Shown here in pieces: positions 1 through 12,017 of a stretch of DNA of 64,000 nt. The stretch covers positions 108,100 through 172,099 of the forward strand of contig JALDNG010000496.1 in the NCBI GenBank assembly GCA_024349245.1, in the 5' to 3' direction. The notes under the pieces were generated by a model. That model saw nothing but the letters and a program-made list of their open reading frames with translations, had not been told where the DNA came from and ran no database searches. The stretch comes from Neodontobutis hainanensis (lineage: Eukaryota; Chordata; Actinopteri; Gobiiformes; Odontobutidae). The position numbers were made by a program, and so were the translations under genes. Positions within the stretch are counted from its first letter, which is position 1; each line of letters opens with the position of its first letter.

Positions 1-42
1 ATTCTAGTTTTTTATACATTAAAGCTGATCGTTTCTCGCGTC

Positions 43-1029
43 ATGAATTCATCAATTATTTACTATTTTTGTTTCTTCACATTTTTGGAAAGCTTGAAAA
101 TAATAGATCATAGATTATCAAAACTGGCATCTCAAAAGAAAGCAAATGTAATTCACAGGTTCAAGGTTCAAAATAAAAAATTTATTATGTTGATGAAAAA
201 TGTTTCAAAAAATGTAAAATATATTCTTATTTTATGAATAATAAAACCCAATTAGAGTTAATAAAAATTTATTATATTAATTCGACAAACCATGTAACAG
301 ACCCTCCAATTCCAGATCATAAAAACTGGGCGAAAGAAGAGATGGTACACATAGTTCGTGATAGAGGTACCTGTAACTCTGGTTATGCCATTGCAGCAGT
401 ATAAAAATTTATTATATGAAGGTTTCTGCAGTTGAATCTCACTATGCGATAATCACTTCGCGACATTTATCTTTTAGTGTTCAACAAGTTGTGGATTGCT
501 CGCGATCTGATGGAAATCGAAAGTGTCGTTGGGGAAAAGTAGAGAATACGTTAAAATATATTCAAAAACAGGGTTTATTCAGAGAGAAATATTACCCTTA
601 CACGGCCAAAGTTTGATATATTACTTATTCTAGGAACAAAGATGTAAATATTACCCCAGTAAGGAGCTATACAAAATTTTTGATTGGGTTCTAATAACAC
701 AAAAAAATGAAAACCTTTTTATTAAGACATTAGCATTTATAGGCCCTATTGCTGTGAGGATGCGCCGGCCATACCAATTCAAAAAGTATAATGGTAGGGT
801 TATAGATGACAAAACTTGTCACATTATTCCTCAATATATAAATGTACTCGTTGTTGGATATAACAAAAACAAACCAAACCCCTACTATCTGATACAAAAC
901 CAGTAAATTTGTAGTCTTTTCAGCCTTGGAAAAGATTGGGGACAAGGCGGATATTTCAAAGTGATTATGGACAAGAATATGTGCGGAATAGCTGATGAAG
1001 CAATGTATCCTATCATTCACCCTCAATAA
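43..1029 (+). CDS. Catalytically dead papain-like (C1A) cysteine protease homologue, unit 1, apparently intact
   Basis: Five exons are inferred: 43-213, 258-398, 422-610, 634-902 and 924-1029 (stop TAA at 1027). Spliced, they give about 291 codons with no internal stop. The N-terminus is hydrophobic (signal peptide-like), followed by a short I29-type propeptide region and then a mature papain domain beginning near PPIPDHKNW. Cathepsin landmarks align without gaps: RGTCNSGYAIA at the catalytic Cys block, SVQQVVDC, YYPYT, NENLFIKTLAFIGPIAVRM, NVLVVGY, and the C-terminal GYFKVIMDKNMCGIADEAMYP region. The catalytic Cys is Gly (codon 381-383), the oxyanion Gln is Arg (363-365) and the catalytic His is Ile (838-840); the Asn is kept in LIQN. 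Structural Cys residues (372, VVDC, NMCGIA) are kept. It is therefore probably a secreted, non-catalytic pseudoprotease. Start choice: first ATG giving a hydrophobic leader; an upstream exon outside the window cannot be excluded. The family is certain in kind, the function is unknown, and the splice model is inferred. Confidence 0.85.
214..257 (+). other. Intron 1 (44 nt) of the unit 1 pseudoprotease
   Basis: GTAAAA...TTAGAG, phase 0. Removing it restores the frame between the propeptide (ending NVSKN) and the exon carrying PPIPDHKNW. This is the least certain of the four introns: a donor 12 nt upstream would also preserve the frame. The same 44-nt interval occurs at 24563-24606 and 48894-48937. 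Confidence 0.6.
399..421 (+). other. Ultra-short intron 2 (23 nt)
   Basis: GTATAAAA...ATGAAG, phase 0, with an in-frame TAA inside. Removal joins GYAIAA to VSAVES, matching the ungapped cathepsin WAFSAVGALE block. It is conserved at 24745-24767 and 49076-49098. Confidence 0.85.
611..633 (+). other. Ultra-short intron 3 (23 nt)
   Basis: GTTTGATATA...TTCTAG, phase 0, containing a stop. Removal joins YYPYTAK to EQRCKYYPSK, which restores the cathepsin spacing YPY-x-C-x-NE. It is equivalent to 24954-24977 (24 nt) and 49288-49310 (23 nt). The copy 3 sequence differs inside but keeps the GT and AG ends. Confidence 0.85.
903..923 (+). other. Ultra-short intron 4 (21 nt)
   Basis: GTAAATTTGTAGTCTTTTCAG, phase 2, with a pyrimidine run before CAG. 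Splicing yields QNHLGKDWGQGGYF, which aligns residue for residue with the cathepsin KNSWGTSWGDEGY block. It is conserved as 21 nt at 25242-25262 and 49579-49599. Confidence 0.9.
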
Positions 1030-4000
1030 TACAACATATAATCAATTAAATCTTCAAATATAACGCTTATATAATTTTTATCTTCAATAGTCTTCAGTAT
1101 TTTTATAACTATAAAATTAAAACAATATTTCTTAAACGCATTTATTAAGAACAGAATAATATAATTCTATTTAAAATATCAAATTTGATAAATTTGGCAA
1201 AGTCAACATTCATAAAATTGAATAACTTTTGAAATTGAATATGAAATTTGGTAAAATGATCACACGTTATATCAAATCTTTAAAAATCATATAATTTTAT
1301 AAAATTCATTTAAATTATTAATATTTAGTTTTTTTGAAACTTTTACATTTGTTTATGAAATACATTTAGATAAAGTTGAAAATTTTCACAAAAGTCATTT
1401 ATCGACTTATATGTTAAGATTAATTCAAAATATGTTTTGAAATAGGATGTTATCAATAAATTTTATGAACACACTACGACATAAATATGAAATTGCCATG
1501 AACTCTTAATTAATACCTGATTCGAATTAAATTTTGTAAACTTTGAAAGATCATATTCGTTCTAATTGCATGACTTTAAATTAAATGGAAATACTCTTAT
1601 TGTTTAAGATGATTTTTTGAGAAAATAATTTATAAAATGTGAAAATATTGTTCACAGAATCATTGATAAATCGTGTTTTTCAATGAAAAAATGACATAAT
1701 GTAAAGCGCATTTCTTCATCAGTACCAAATTTTATTTGGCAGTTTCACTCATTATTTACTTGCCAGTTTAGTCAAATTAATAATTCTTAAATTAGATAGT
1801 TTTTAATCGAAATACAAATTAAACAAAAAATCCATATTTGAAAGAAACAACATTAAAAGTTTTATTGCTTTCCTAAATGTTTTCCAGGATGATTATTTAT
1901 ACCGTCTGTTAATGAATGTAGGATTTTGATTATATTTTTTCACTTAAAGCCATTTAAATTCTTCATTTATCTTTTATTTACATGTCAATAGCAGAGTACA
2001 TGCTTTAAACATTTAATATTGTTGATTTTATGTTGTGTATTTGTGATACAGGTATGTATCTAACATTGTAATTAGATTTTGTATTGTAAAATTTGTACAA
2101 GACACAATCAAAAACACTGAGGTTACGTCCAATATGCAAATTATTATAATTTAGGGATGAACATATTTTAAACATAGTATGAGCATAAATGTCAGTCATA
2201 TTTATTGAACATTCAAATTATGAAAAGTGAATTATAAATATAATAATTTCTAACATTGATGACAAATCAAAATATTTAGTAATTAATCTTGAGGTAAACC
2301 ATTTGTATTATATCCTCTTTTACACACAAGTTTATTGAACTATCTCTATTTGAAAGATTGTAGATAATATTGAAAAACTCGTTTAAAATTTTAAAATAAC
2401 TTCAGAATCGATTGTTTTGCTGTATATAACACGATTATAATATAAATTAACTCCAATTTGTTTTTCTTAATCTCAACAACCTAAAATCATAACCTTTTAA
2501 CTTCTATGGTTCTGTGTATTTTACTTTCTTATTTAAACAAAAAACCTCAGCACCAATTTTTCACTGTAGGAGGGCCAAGGATTTATGATAACTACTCTTT
2601 ATTCTGCTCATTTAAATTTAAAAATGTTTCATAATTATATTTTAGAATTCATAATCAACGCAATAGATAAAACTATCTTATCTCTTCACGAACTTTATTG
2701 AATGAGATAATACTTCAAATTATCGTGATGCGTATATATTCAATGTTATTTGAATTCTATTAACGTATTTATTTTAACAATTTCTAATTTTAGATCTTTT
2801 TCAATGAAATTCGAATAAGTAGCAGAGTTAAAGGCCTTTAGGCATAGAATTTGCAATACTATTTTTCGAATCCATTTTGAAAATTACTATCACATACACG
2901 AGACAGTTGATGATGTTATAAAATCGAAACTTAAAATACTCGAAAGAGCCTAAATAATTGCGCAAAATTAATTTGAGTTATTTGATTATAGTATAATTAA
3001 AAATATGGTGTTCTGTTTCAAATTTCAAAACCTTAATCATGTTTAATTAATATTTTAACATTGGATAATATTATCAAATGATTGAATTTCCTTTTATATT
3101 TATCTTTTTTTATTTTATCAAACGTAAATATATGATAATTGAAAAAATTTCCCCTCGAAACTATTTGGAAAAGATCATATTTAATATATTAATCTTTCGA
3201 ATTTCAAATACATATATAGATTGATTGCAATTTATTAAATAAAGAAGCTCAATAAAGCGTTCATATTTTTAAACAAATTATTTGATACTAAGAATAAAAT
3301 TTTGATTCTATAACACCTAATGCGTGTCACTCGCTTAAAATACCATTGATATTCAATATTTTCAATTAAAATATTCGTTAAATATCGAGTTTCATAATTC
3401 AAATGAGATTTTGAATATTTTAGTTGATAATTCATCGAAAGATGATTATTTAAGAGTTTATTTGTGAGGAACACTTTTATCTGTCAGATGTAATTACATT
3501 CTTAATGCGAAATTTATAAAAAGGAAATTATATAGAGACAATTTATTGAGGTTTGATAAAATGATTGACCATTAATACATTTATGAATTTGCATGTATTA
3601 GATAGTTTTAAATCAACACGAGTATTTAAACAATATGTTTGATAACATGTCAAAACTTTTGGTTTTTAGATCATTTGAAACCTCATCGAACAATATATAA
3701 AATAATAAATAATTTATTCTGTTTTGTTTAGATTTGAAATTTAATTTCTTTCACAACATCTAAAAACAACAGCATTGATAATTACAAATTTCATTTTCTA
3801 TAAATATTGAAAAAGCTCTTTGGGTCTGCTCAATCGATTAGTTAAAATAAAGATTTTAATCAGTCGATTTTTGCATGACTGTAACAGCGAAATATTAAAC
3901 ATACCTCAATTAGTTGTTTTGATTTTATGTAAACAACGGAAAAATTAATCATTTTGTAATAAGTCAAACATTACTGCCATAAATAACTGATCAAGTGTTG

Positions 4001-4913
4001 TTGAATTCGTAATGTTAAATATGACCCCTTATTCGACTGAATTTCAAAATATTATGATTTAATTAAAAAGAAATGTAGTAACAGAAGACTTTCAGAAAGG
4101 AAGATTAATTCTATGCTAAGAAAATTAAAAAGTTAGAATAGTTAACAGTACGTAAAATTTCATAGGACGAAGAAAATAAAATTGTAATTAAAAAATTATA
4201 TTCATCTGATCATAAAACAGAATGTGATGTATTTTTATACTTAGCCAATCACGTGATCCATTATATTTTATTTAAGTTATTTTCGTCAATGATTTTTGAA
4301 TAGGATTTTCCGAACTCTGATTTTAATTTTAATGAGTAAATTAAACAAGTAATTTTTCCATTCAAAACAATATTTCAGCATTTATGAATGATAAAATGTT
4401 AACAGCATCTCTTCAGTTATTAAGATTATTTTAGAGGAAATAAATATAACATATCCTTATCTTTAAGTGTATGAATGATGTCTTTTTCATGTTAATGACA
4501 TTCAATATTGACACAAAGCAATCGTATAAGGCTCAACCTTGTTTAAATGTTTATAAATGTTTTTTAACTTTGAATTATATGATATAATAATTTTATTTGA
4601 CGAAATTTTAAGTTATGAACTGCTAAAATTATATAAGCTAAAATACTATGATATAAACAGCATTTGAAATGATTTAAACATTTTTTAAAAATACATCTCA
4701 CAAATTTAAACTATAAATATAATATCATTCATTTAATATCTTCAATACTTTAAAAAAGATTGCATGTGAATATTAATTTTATTTGTAGATCAAAGAGGAC
4801 TCAAACCTCTCTTAGCTTTTAATTTATCAAAACATATTTCTTAACTTCACCTTTAGTAAAGGTCAACATTCTTGGTTCCATATATCAGAGTTTTACCACG
4901 TTTCGGCCTTTTT
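1030..4913. other. Intergenic A+T-rich DNA, no gene seen
   Basis: Dense in stops on both strands. The open frames at 2005-2199 and 3235-3474 (minus) are low-complexity and show no family signal. From ~2,640 the sequence is almost identical to unit 2. Confidence 0.6.
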
Positions 4914-5102
4914 TCACATTGTAAACAAAAGTAAATTAGCAGTTTTTGACACTTGCCATCTCCTCGGTCTATTTAACAACCGTACATCTGCGGCATTATT
5001 TCGATTGGAATGAACGATATTATCTGCCTCATTACTTCCGCAGATACGCACTCTACACTTCCTAAAAATAACTTCGAAACGTTCAAATCTGTTATTTACC
5101 CT
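4914..5102 (-). pseudogene. FLYWCH-type zinc-finger remnant, unit 1
   Basis: A 62-residue frame open at both ends (no ATG start) in a locally G+C-richer patch. The core KCRVRICGSNEAD followed by IVHSNRNNAADVR resembles the second half of a FLYWCH finger (CRARI...H-x-H-AAD), with the usual HNH altered to SNRNN. FLYWCH fingers are typical of MULE-like transposons and a few host genes. No FLYW start motif or transposase domain is recognisable next to it, so it is read as a relic. The family call rests on motif spacing only. Confidence 0.45.
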
Positions 5103-8100
5103 TCAAACGCTCGCTGGTTCCCATCAGTGATTATTGCTATCAATTAGAGTTAAAATCTATGAAGAGCAAAAAAAGAAATTTCCCCTTAACATTTAATATC
5201 TTTTATAGATTGAAAAAAAGTCAGGCTCGACAAAAATCGATGTGATATAATATAGATAAAGAAAAATTTTCATTTTAATCTGAGTTATTTATGTTAAACA
5301 TCGAAAAATTTATTAACTATTACAAACATACATAGTTTTTTTGATAATAGAAGAGGGTTTTAAAATGAATGTTAAGTATAACATGACACGTTTTAATCAT
5401 GCTGAAAATGTACACTTAATACATACTAACATTACGAGGCCTGTTAAATGCACATACGTATTGTTTAAATTTATTTTCTAAGGTAGATTCCATCTGAAAC
5501 ATTCAAACATATGACTAAATTATATGATTCACTGAGATTTTTGACGTCAAGCGTTTTATTTCATAGTACAGAAGGCTTTTAAAGTTGAAAATGTAAAAAG
5601 ACGTAAATAGAGTTAACATTTCTCAAAGTTTTATGAATTAATCTGAAAACAATTGAAATAAATACTTTTCCAAAAAATTAAATTTTAATCGTCAATTTAT
5701 CAACAAAAAAATTAAAATAAGAAGATAGCTTTGAGTGAGGTATCATATAATGAATATCATGGGAAGCATTTTTTATAGATGAAGGATAGATACGATTTAA
5801 ATTGAAATTTACATGTAAACCATAATCGCTAGTGTAAATAAATATGTAAATGGTAACGTATCAACAAAACAATTGAAAAAATTTCATGTTAAAAATTATA
5901 TAAATTTTAAATTTTATTTTAAAGAACAGTTGACATTTTTGGTTCTCGTGTAATTAAAATTTATATAAAAATTTTGAGATAAATTTAACTAAATACACAA
6001 TCGAAAAAAAACTCAACATTAATTTAAACCTTTCATAACTATAGCGTCTTACGATGTTCAAAGGAAACTAAAAATGATCTTCACTTTTTAAAGTATGAAC
6101 ATATTTATTAAAGTCTGAGCTGAAGGTTAATTTGAAAAATAAAGTCGTATACTGTTTAAATATTTTCCTTGGTGGAGAAGAAAGAATCAACCGAGTCATG
6201 ACAAAAATATATAAATTGAAATTGAGTATAAGAGGATAAATTCATCAAATGAATTAAAGTATGATAAATATTAACAATAGAGGGTCTCATGTATCACTTT
6301 TATTGATGCAAGGATCAAAAGTATTAAAATGACTAATTTCTATCAAATAATATTCTATTTCATCAACGAAAAATGATTTGCAGCCTAGATTTAATGAATA
6401 TAAAATTTCGAGTAATAAATTTAAAAATTCTTCATTATATTCATATTAACAAAAGATTAAGTAATTCAGTGTATCAAATCGTTTTAATTTTTTTAATTCT
6501 GTCGAACAGAACGTAAGAGAATTTAATTTTGTTGAAATTATGCAAATCTGATATTTGCCATTGTTCGGTGAAGAAATGTAAAAAGTATTGGCAATACTGC
6601 CATTATGCGTCATATTATTTAAATTAGGAATTCGATTCATGTCAATTAGAAATTTTACGGAACAAACAAATTTAAAAAAAAATACATGATATGAAAAATA
6701 TACAAAATTAAAAACACTTAAAATGGGATATATAGAGAGTTGACAGTGAGTTTTCACATGATTTTTAAATCAAAATATCATTAGATACGTTAACTACTAA
6801 ATACAGAGACATTTAATTATGGATGTTTAATCAAACATCAAAATGACAAACTTTTAAAGAATAAACTGAGAATATGCACCAATTATTTTAAAAGTGATTT
6901 TGTAATGTTTATATTACTTCATACAGATCTTGACATTTTTAATGATATAATCCATTTTTCGTTGATATTTTTATCTAGATTTTTTATTCGGAGAATAAAA
7001 AATTTATGAGCTCATTTTTAAAAATTTTCAACAAAAATCAGTTTAATTAATTATTTTTGTAAGGATTATCAATGAAACTTTTTTTATTTGTATTATAAGT
7101 AGTTTAAAATTTTGAAAAATCTCCAAAAATTTTATCAGGTTATATCAGAACAAAAACATACGTTCAGAGAAATCATTATGTATTTCAATGTTAAACATGT
7201 CATAGCAATTATTCATGAGTTAAAGTTTTCAGTGAATGTTTAGGAATTAAAAAAATTCAACTATCGTTATCATATATTATAAAAATATTTTTAACAATAT
7301 TTTAGTTCATAAAAAATAAAAATGTTCTTCTTATGTGTGCAAAAAATCTTTTATAAAATTATTATTTTCAAATATATATCTCAAATCTTATCAGAACAAA
7401 TTTATCGAAAGATTATAAAATATGATTTCAAATCAAAGGATTGTCTTTTATTTTGATCTGGGATTGATTTCGATAATATTCAACGAAATAGTTTCCGATA
7501 TATCACCGATTAAATTGAATAAAAATGATTATCTTAAGATAAATCAATAAAAACAACAATAATTTCATATGGTCTTAATAGATTGAAAAAAATAAATATT
7601 ACACGGTGATAAATAACATTGATTTACCACAATACTCATCAATTTAATTGGTATTTAATAATTGACATTTAGCATAAAGAGTGGAATATGTATTCATACT
7701 TTTTATTTAATTACATTTCGTCTTTGTTGTTTTAACATAATTTTTTAAAGTCATACCATTTACATTCTATGATATATTGATTTTTAAATACCATGAAATA
7801 TAAAATAATAATTTACTGTCAAACATGGAAAATAATTTCTAAAAATTACAATCATCAAACACATTTTGAACGTATAACTATGAATTTAGAAAAAATCAGA
7901 GTATATCACATAAGATTTAAATACATTATGTGTTTAACTGGCATCTGTATTTGAGAATATTTTTGAATCGCAGTTATCAAAAAGATGAAACTAAGCCGTT
8001 TTATTTGTTGCAAATGATCATTTCCATAATCAAAATATTGGTTGTTGAATATCAAAAATTTAACGAACAAATGAAAAAAGGTAAAATATTTAGTTGAGAG

Positions 8101-8920
8101 ACAATTGCTATCTTCAAAAAAAACAAACATTTTATTTATAATATATTGATAGAAAATATATTTTTCAATTTTTTGAAACAATTAAAGATACATATACAAT
8201 TTTCTACTAAGTGATGAAACAGGAGATTTGATCACCATCTGTCAAGACCTCACAAATGTCCATAGAATATCGGTCAAAATATGAACACAAGAAGTTTGTT
8301 TTTTTAAACACTTAAAAATAGCAGCATAACCTTCATAATCTGTTTGATGCGACAATTTGCAATGAAATGAGTTAATAAAACGAACCTAAAGTTGGTCTAT
8401 TAACATATGAAATTCGCTTATTTAAATAATAAATTAACATACTTTTTTTATTGTAATTAATTTACGTTAACTAGATTTAATTTATCTATATTTTATTTTT
8501 AACGTAATCATTGCAATATTCACAAAACATATTGTCAAAATTATCATAAATTGTCAAATAAAAAAAATCTCGCGAACATAAATTTATTTCTTTTTTGATG
8601 TTTTCTTAATTTCCTCTATGATCCAAATTTAAATGAGAAACTGTAGTGTTTAAGATATATTGTGCAATTCTCGGAATAAATTTATTAAATCTATAAATAA
8701 AAGCAATAACTGTCAAATAAACATTATTTTACGATCTTTTATGAATCACATGCAATTAATTGATGACATTAAAAGTTATTTGTGATGGCAGACAGGAATA
8801 AAATATTAGAAATTTAGGAAAGTATAAAACATTAAGCAGATAGATTTGGAGAAGACTTCAACATACAAAAGATATCAACTCTGATGGAAACCTAGACAAT
8901 ATAAAGTCGAACCAAAAATG
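5103..8920. other. Intergenic A+T-rich DNA, no gene seen
   Basis: Long runs of A/T with frequent stops. The minus-strand open frames at 6446-6757 and 7906-8181 are hydrophobic and low-complexity; the unit 2 equivalents are broken, so they are not called. Confidence 0.6.
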
Positions 8921-9980
8921 ATAAACATAAACGAAAAAGATTACGAGTCTGATGGTGATGGAGAGCAAATCTTGTTGAACATTTTAGATATGTATACTTT
9001 TCAACGAAAGTTTGCACATTTAATCATATATTCAAATGAAAACACCTCCCTACATAATTATCTGAAAACTGAGTATATTTCGTGTTGAAGTGAAAGGTGT
9101 AATTTTTATGGTTGGAAGAAAAGCAACTTATTTTTGCTTACCTAGATGAATATTGAGTGATAACATTAAAATATCTCCTTTTTGTGTATTAAGAACCATC
9201 AGCATTAAGATTAAATGAGTACATTTGATAGATCTCGTCGGATTTTTCTGTAAACTTTATAAAGTGTAAAGATGGTTCTGGCTAGGACAAATTGTGATAG
9301 AGTTCTTGACAAAAAACGTAATATGCTAGGATGTCAAAATTTATGAAAAAAATAACATGACAGAAACTTTATTTTTATCGATGAAGTCGGATTCTATGTA
9401 GTTACAAAAAAATCTCGAGGATGAATAGAATCATGTCATAAATTCACATTTCTGTCCTATTTGCAAGAAAATACGAAATATTTATGTGATTGCTGCAATG
9501 AAAAAGACATTGAAGTCTATAGTATATGATTCACAAACCTACATTAACTGAAGATTTAAAGATATCTGTCACTGTTTTATTCAGTCTTGAATTAACAAGC
9601 GAAATACATATCCTATTTGTATCCTGATAACTGCAAAAATTCAAAAAATAATGGATTTTCTTGAGGTGAATAAATCATAAGATATGGAAATGAATTCTTA
9701 CCTGCATACATTCCATTTTTAATCTTATTCAAAATTTCTTTTCACCTTGGATGAAAACTAGTAATTTGTGGAGATGCTTTGAATAAAATCGAATTATGGT
9801 GTTTCATTTCAGGAATATTTAAAAATCAGCCAAAATCAATTGATTTTTTTGAAAAATGAAAGTGAATCCGAATCGATCTTAAGCAGGAGAAATACTTTTG
9901 GAATAAAATTTATGGCATATTATCATCACATTTTTGTTTTTAAATTAAATTAATTTGTTGCAAAGATTACATAATTGGTC
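8920..9980 (+). mobile_element. Decayed IS630/Tc1-mariner transposase, remnant 1, unit 1
   Basis: The catalytic core is recognisable through many stops and frameshifts. FIDEVGFYVVTKKSRG has its first Asp codon at 9380-9382. RNIYVIAAMKK follows, then a DNC second-Asp block at 9626-9628 with FLEVNK. LPAYIPFL at 9698-9721 matches the LPPYSPFLNPIE motif. Spacing is 82 residues from D1 to D2 and 24 from D2 to the LPPYSP motif, as expected for DD34E transposases. The third acidic residue position reads Lys. The N-terminal half (from ~8,920) is too decayed to assign. Clearly inactive. Confidence 0.75.
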
Positions 9981-10560
9981 TAAGAAGGAAAAATTAAATA
10001 TATTTTTTTCGTTATATTGTTCAAAATAGAAACGATATTCTTAGTTTCAATAATTTATTGTAAAATCAAAATAGATAATTTAAGGAAACATTTATGTTAA
10101 TCATAATATTATGATGGCTTAAATTAAGCATGCTTTTAGATTTGTAAATGAAAGATTAATTTACAATTAATGTATGATAAAATTTTGTATAAGTGAATAA
10201 TTTTCAACAATGAGAATTAAAATATGTTTCGCATCAACTTTTTAGGTTAAAGAAGATTACATAGTGATAGTGAACAGAATTTTAGAAAAATAAAACATTC
10301 GACACATTCAGTTAATAAATTTTATGTAAATTAGAAATAATATATCTCTGATTAAATTTAAATCCTACAAAAGCAGCATTTATAAAAATGTGATCGATAA
10401 CGCCGTTAAAGTATCACAGTCCCTAAAATTTGCAAAAAATTAAATTATGCAAACAATTTTTCACTTTAAATCACAGTTGAATATTCCTTTTCAAAAAAAG
10501 TTCCTCGTCATCTTAAAAATAAAAATCGATGAGAAAACCTTAAATAATACATGAAAACGT
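9981..10560. other. Spacer, nothing recognised
   Basis: A+T-rich, with no open frame showing family features. The unit 2 counterpart (34,321-34,890) is equally blank. Confidence 0.6.
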
Positions 10561-12017
10561 TTTAGATGTATACTATTTGTGATTTCTGCTTTTAAAAAGA
10601 CTTCAAAAAAAGTTTTCAAATGTGATTTTCAAACGAATAAATCCGACATCGTTGATTTTGAAGTTCATACGTATAATTACAAGAAGTGTAAAATGAAGGT
10701 GTTTAATATTATTTTTCTCTCCATTTTCATGAGGAAGTCTCTGAATGCGATATTGAGTTACCGATAGCAGATTCCATTGTGGAATCGAAACTTAAAAACG
10801 AAAAGAGAAGATTATTCTGTTATAAGCGCTCTGGTGAATATACTTAGAAATTTCATGAATAAATTCGATTAATGAAGTAATCATATCACGACATCTTTAA
10901 ATGGTGAAGTTCATTGTGATCGCATCGATTGCGACGCCAACAAAGCCTAAATGTACTCCCAATAATTATGGCTTTTAGAGCCGCCCGTATCTGTAAGTAC
11001 GAGGGCAGTCAGTCTGACATCAATATCATGCCTTAGATTATATCATTTTATTATTCCTCAAGCGATGTTTCTTATGTTGATAATGCTCTTGAGTTGCTGA
11101 ACGCCATCGAAAATAAGTAGATAGCTCTCATTTGAGTTGACAGTTCATTATCTTAGCTCGGTTTCAAAATTTACGTGGCCAGATATGTACTTATCTGAGA
11201 GGTGGAAGTTGCTGATCATTCGGAGATCACACAGCCTGATTCCTTCAATGTTTTAAAGATTCATGCCTGTTATAATTCACTGGGCTCAGTCGACGATGAA
11301 AGAAAAGTTTTCATAAAGTGTATTTTGCTCTGAACTAAAACCCCAGATAATTATTTTGATACCGCTGATCTAATTTTCCACATCAACGTATAACAATAAA
11401 TAGTTCAAACGTAAAACAAAGACGAAGATCTAGTTACATGCTCAGGAGAGTTTTTGTGGTTTTCTCGCTCAAATTATCTGAACGTCTTGGTTTCACTATG
11501 AATATTCAGAATGAATTAAATGGATATGTGATTCACGAATATTATTCTTTGAATTATTTCCTATCCGTTGTGTATTTCAATTGTCTAGAACCACACATAT
11601 TATCATATGAAAATATCTAATTCACTCAAGAGTCACTCTGCTTTGTTCATCCGAATGCTTGGATGGTAGAATTCAACACATTTTATGAAAGAACCAATTC
11701 CAGTAGAATGAGATTATATAAAGATTTAGATTATTGTTGCTGACAACTTTGGTGAAAAATTTAAGAGACACAAGTCTGGTATCGTATTATTATATATGTA
11801 ATTGTCTGAATAATCCAAAGCTTTGATGCTGGTACTGTACCATTTTTGAGATTACGTAAAAGCGAATCAGTATTATGTTTTAGTAGCTAATTTTGATAAT
11901 TCAAGGAATGATGTGGCGGATTTTGTTGAGAGAATTCTGGTGATTTTCATGGAAAAATCTTCTGAAACCATTGGTGAAGTAATGAATAAACTTATACATA
12001 TAGAACTTGAACTTTAA
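10560..12017 (+). pseudogene. Unrecognised decayed coding block, unit 1
   Basis: Base composition is less A+T-rich than the surroundings, and open segments in shifting frames read like protein. Examples are a 10,579-10,767 frame (KCDFQTNKSDIVDFEVHTYN), IELPIADSIVESKLKNEKRR near 10.74-10.80 kb, VDNALELLNAIENK near 11.08 kb, MLRRVFVVFSLKLSERLGFT at 11,438, and a final open stretch 11,871-12,017 containing NDVADFVERILVIFMEKSSE before a stop. The family is not recognised; the closing segment faintly recalls the C-terminal beta-domain of GH13 amylases/glucosidases, which is too weak to name. Many frameshifts are shared with unit 2, so it was dead before the last duplication, or it is a gene with many tiny introns. 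Confidence 0.4.

Noticed and set aside
43..1029. Ciliate-type genome with reassigned TAA/TAG (suggested by tiny introns)
   Set aside because: The spliced 291-codon copy has no in-frame TAA or TAG, Gln uses CAA/CAG, and the ends of all copies fall on TAA at the expected C-terminus.
3235..3474. Minus-strand open frame repeated at 27,557-27,796
   Set aside because: It lies in a tract that is nearly identical between units, so persistence is not evidence of coding; composition is low-complexity.
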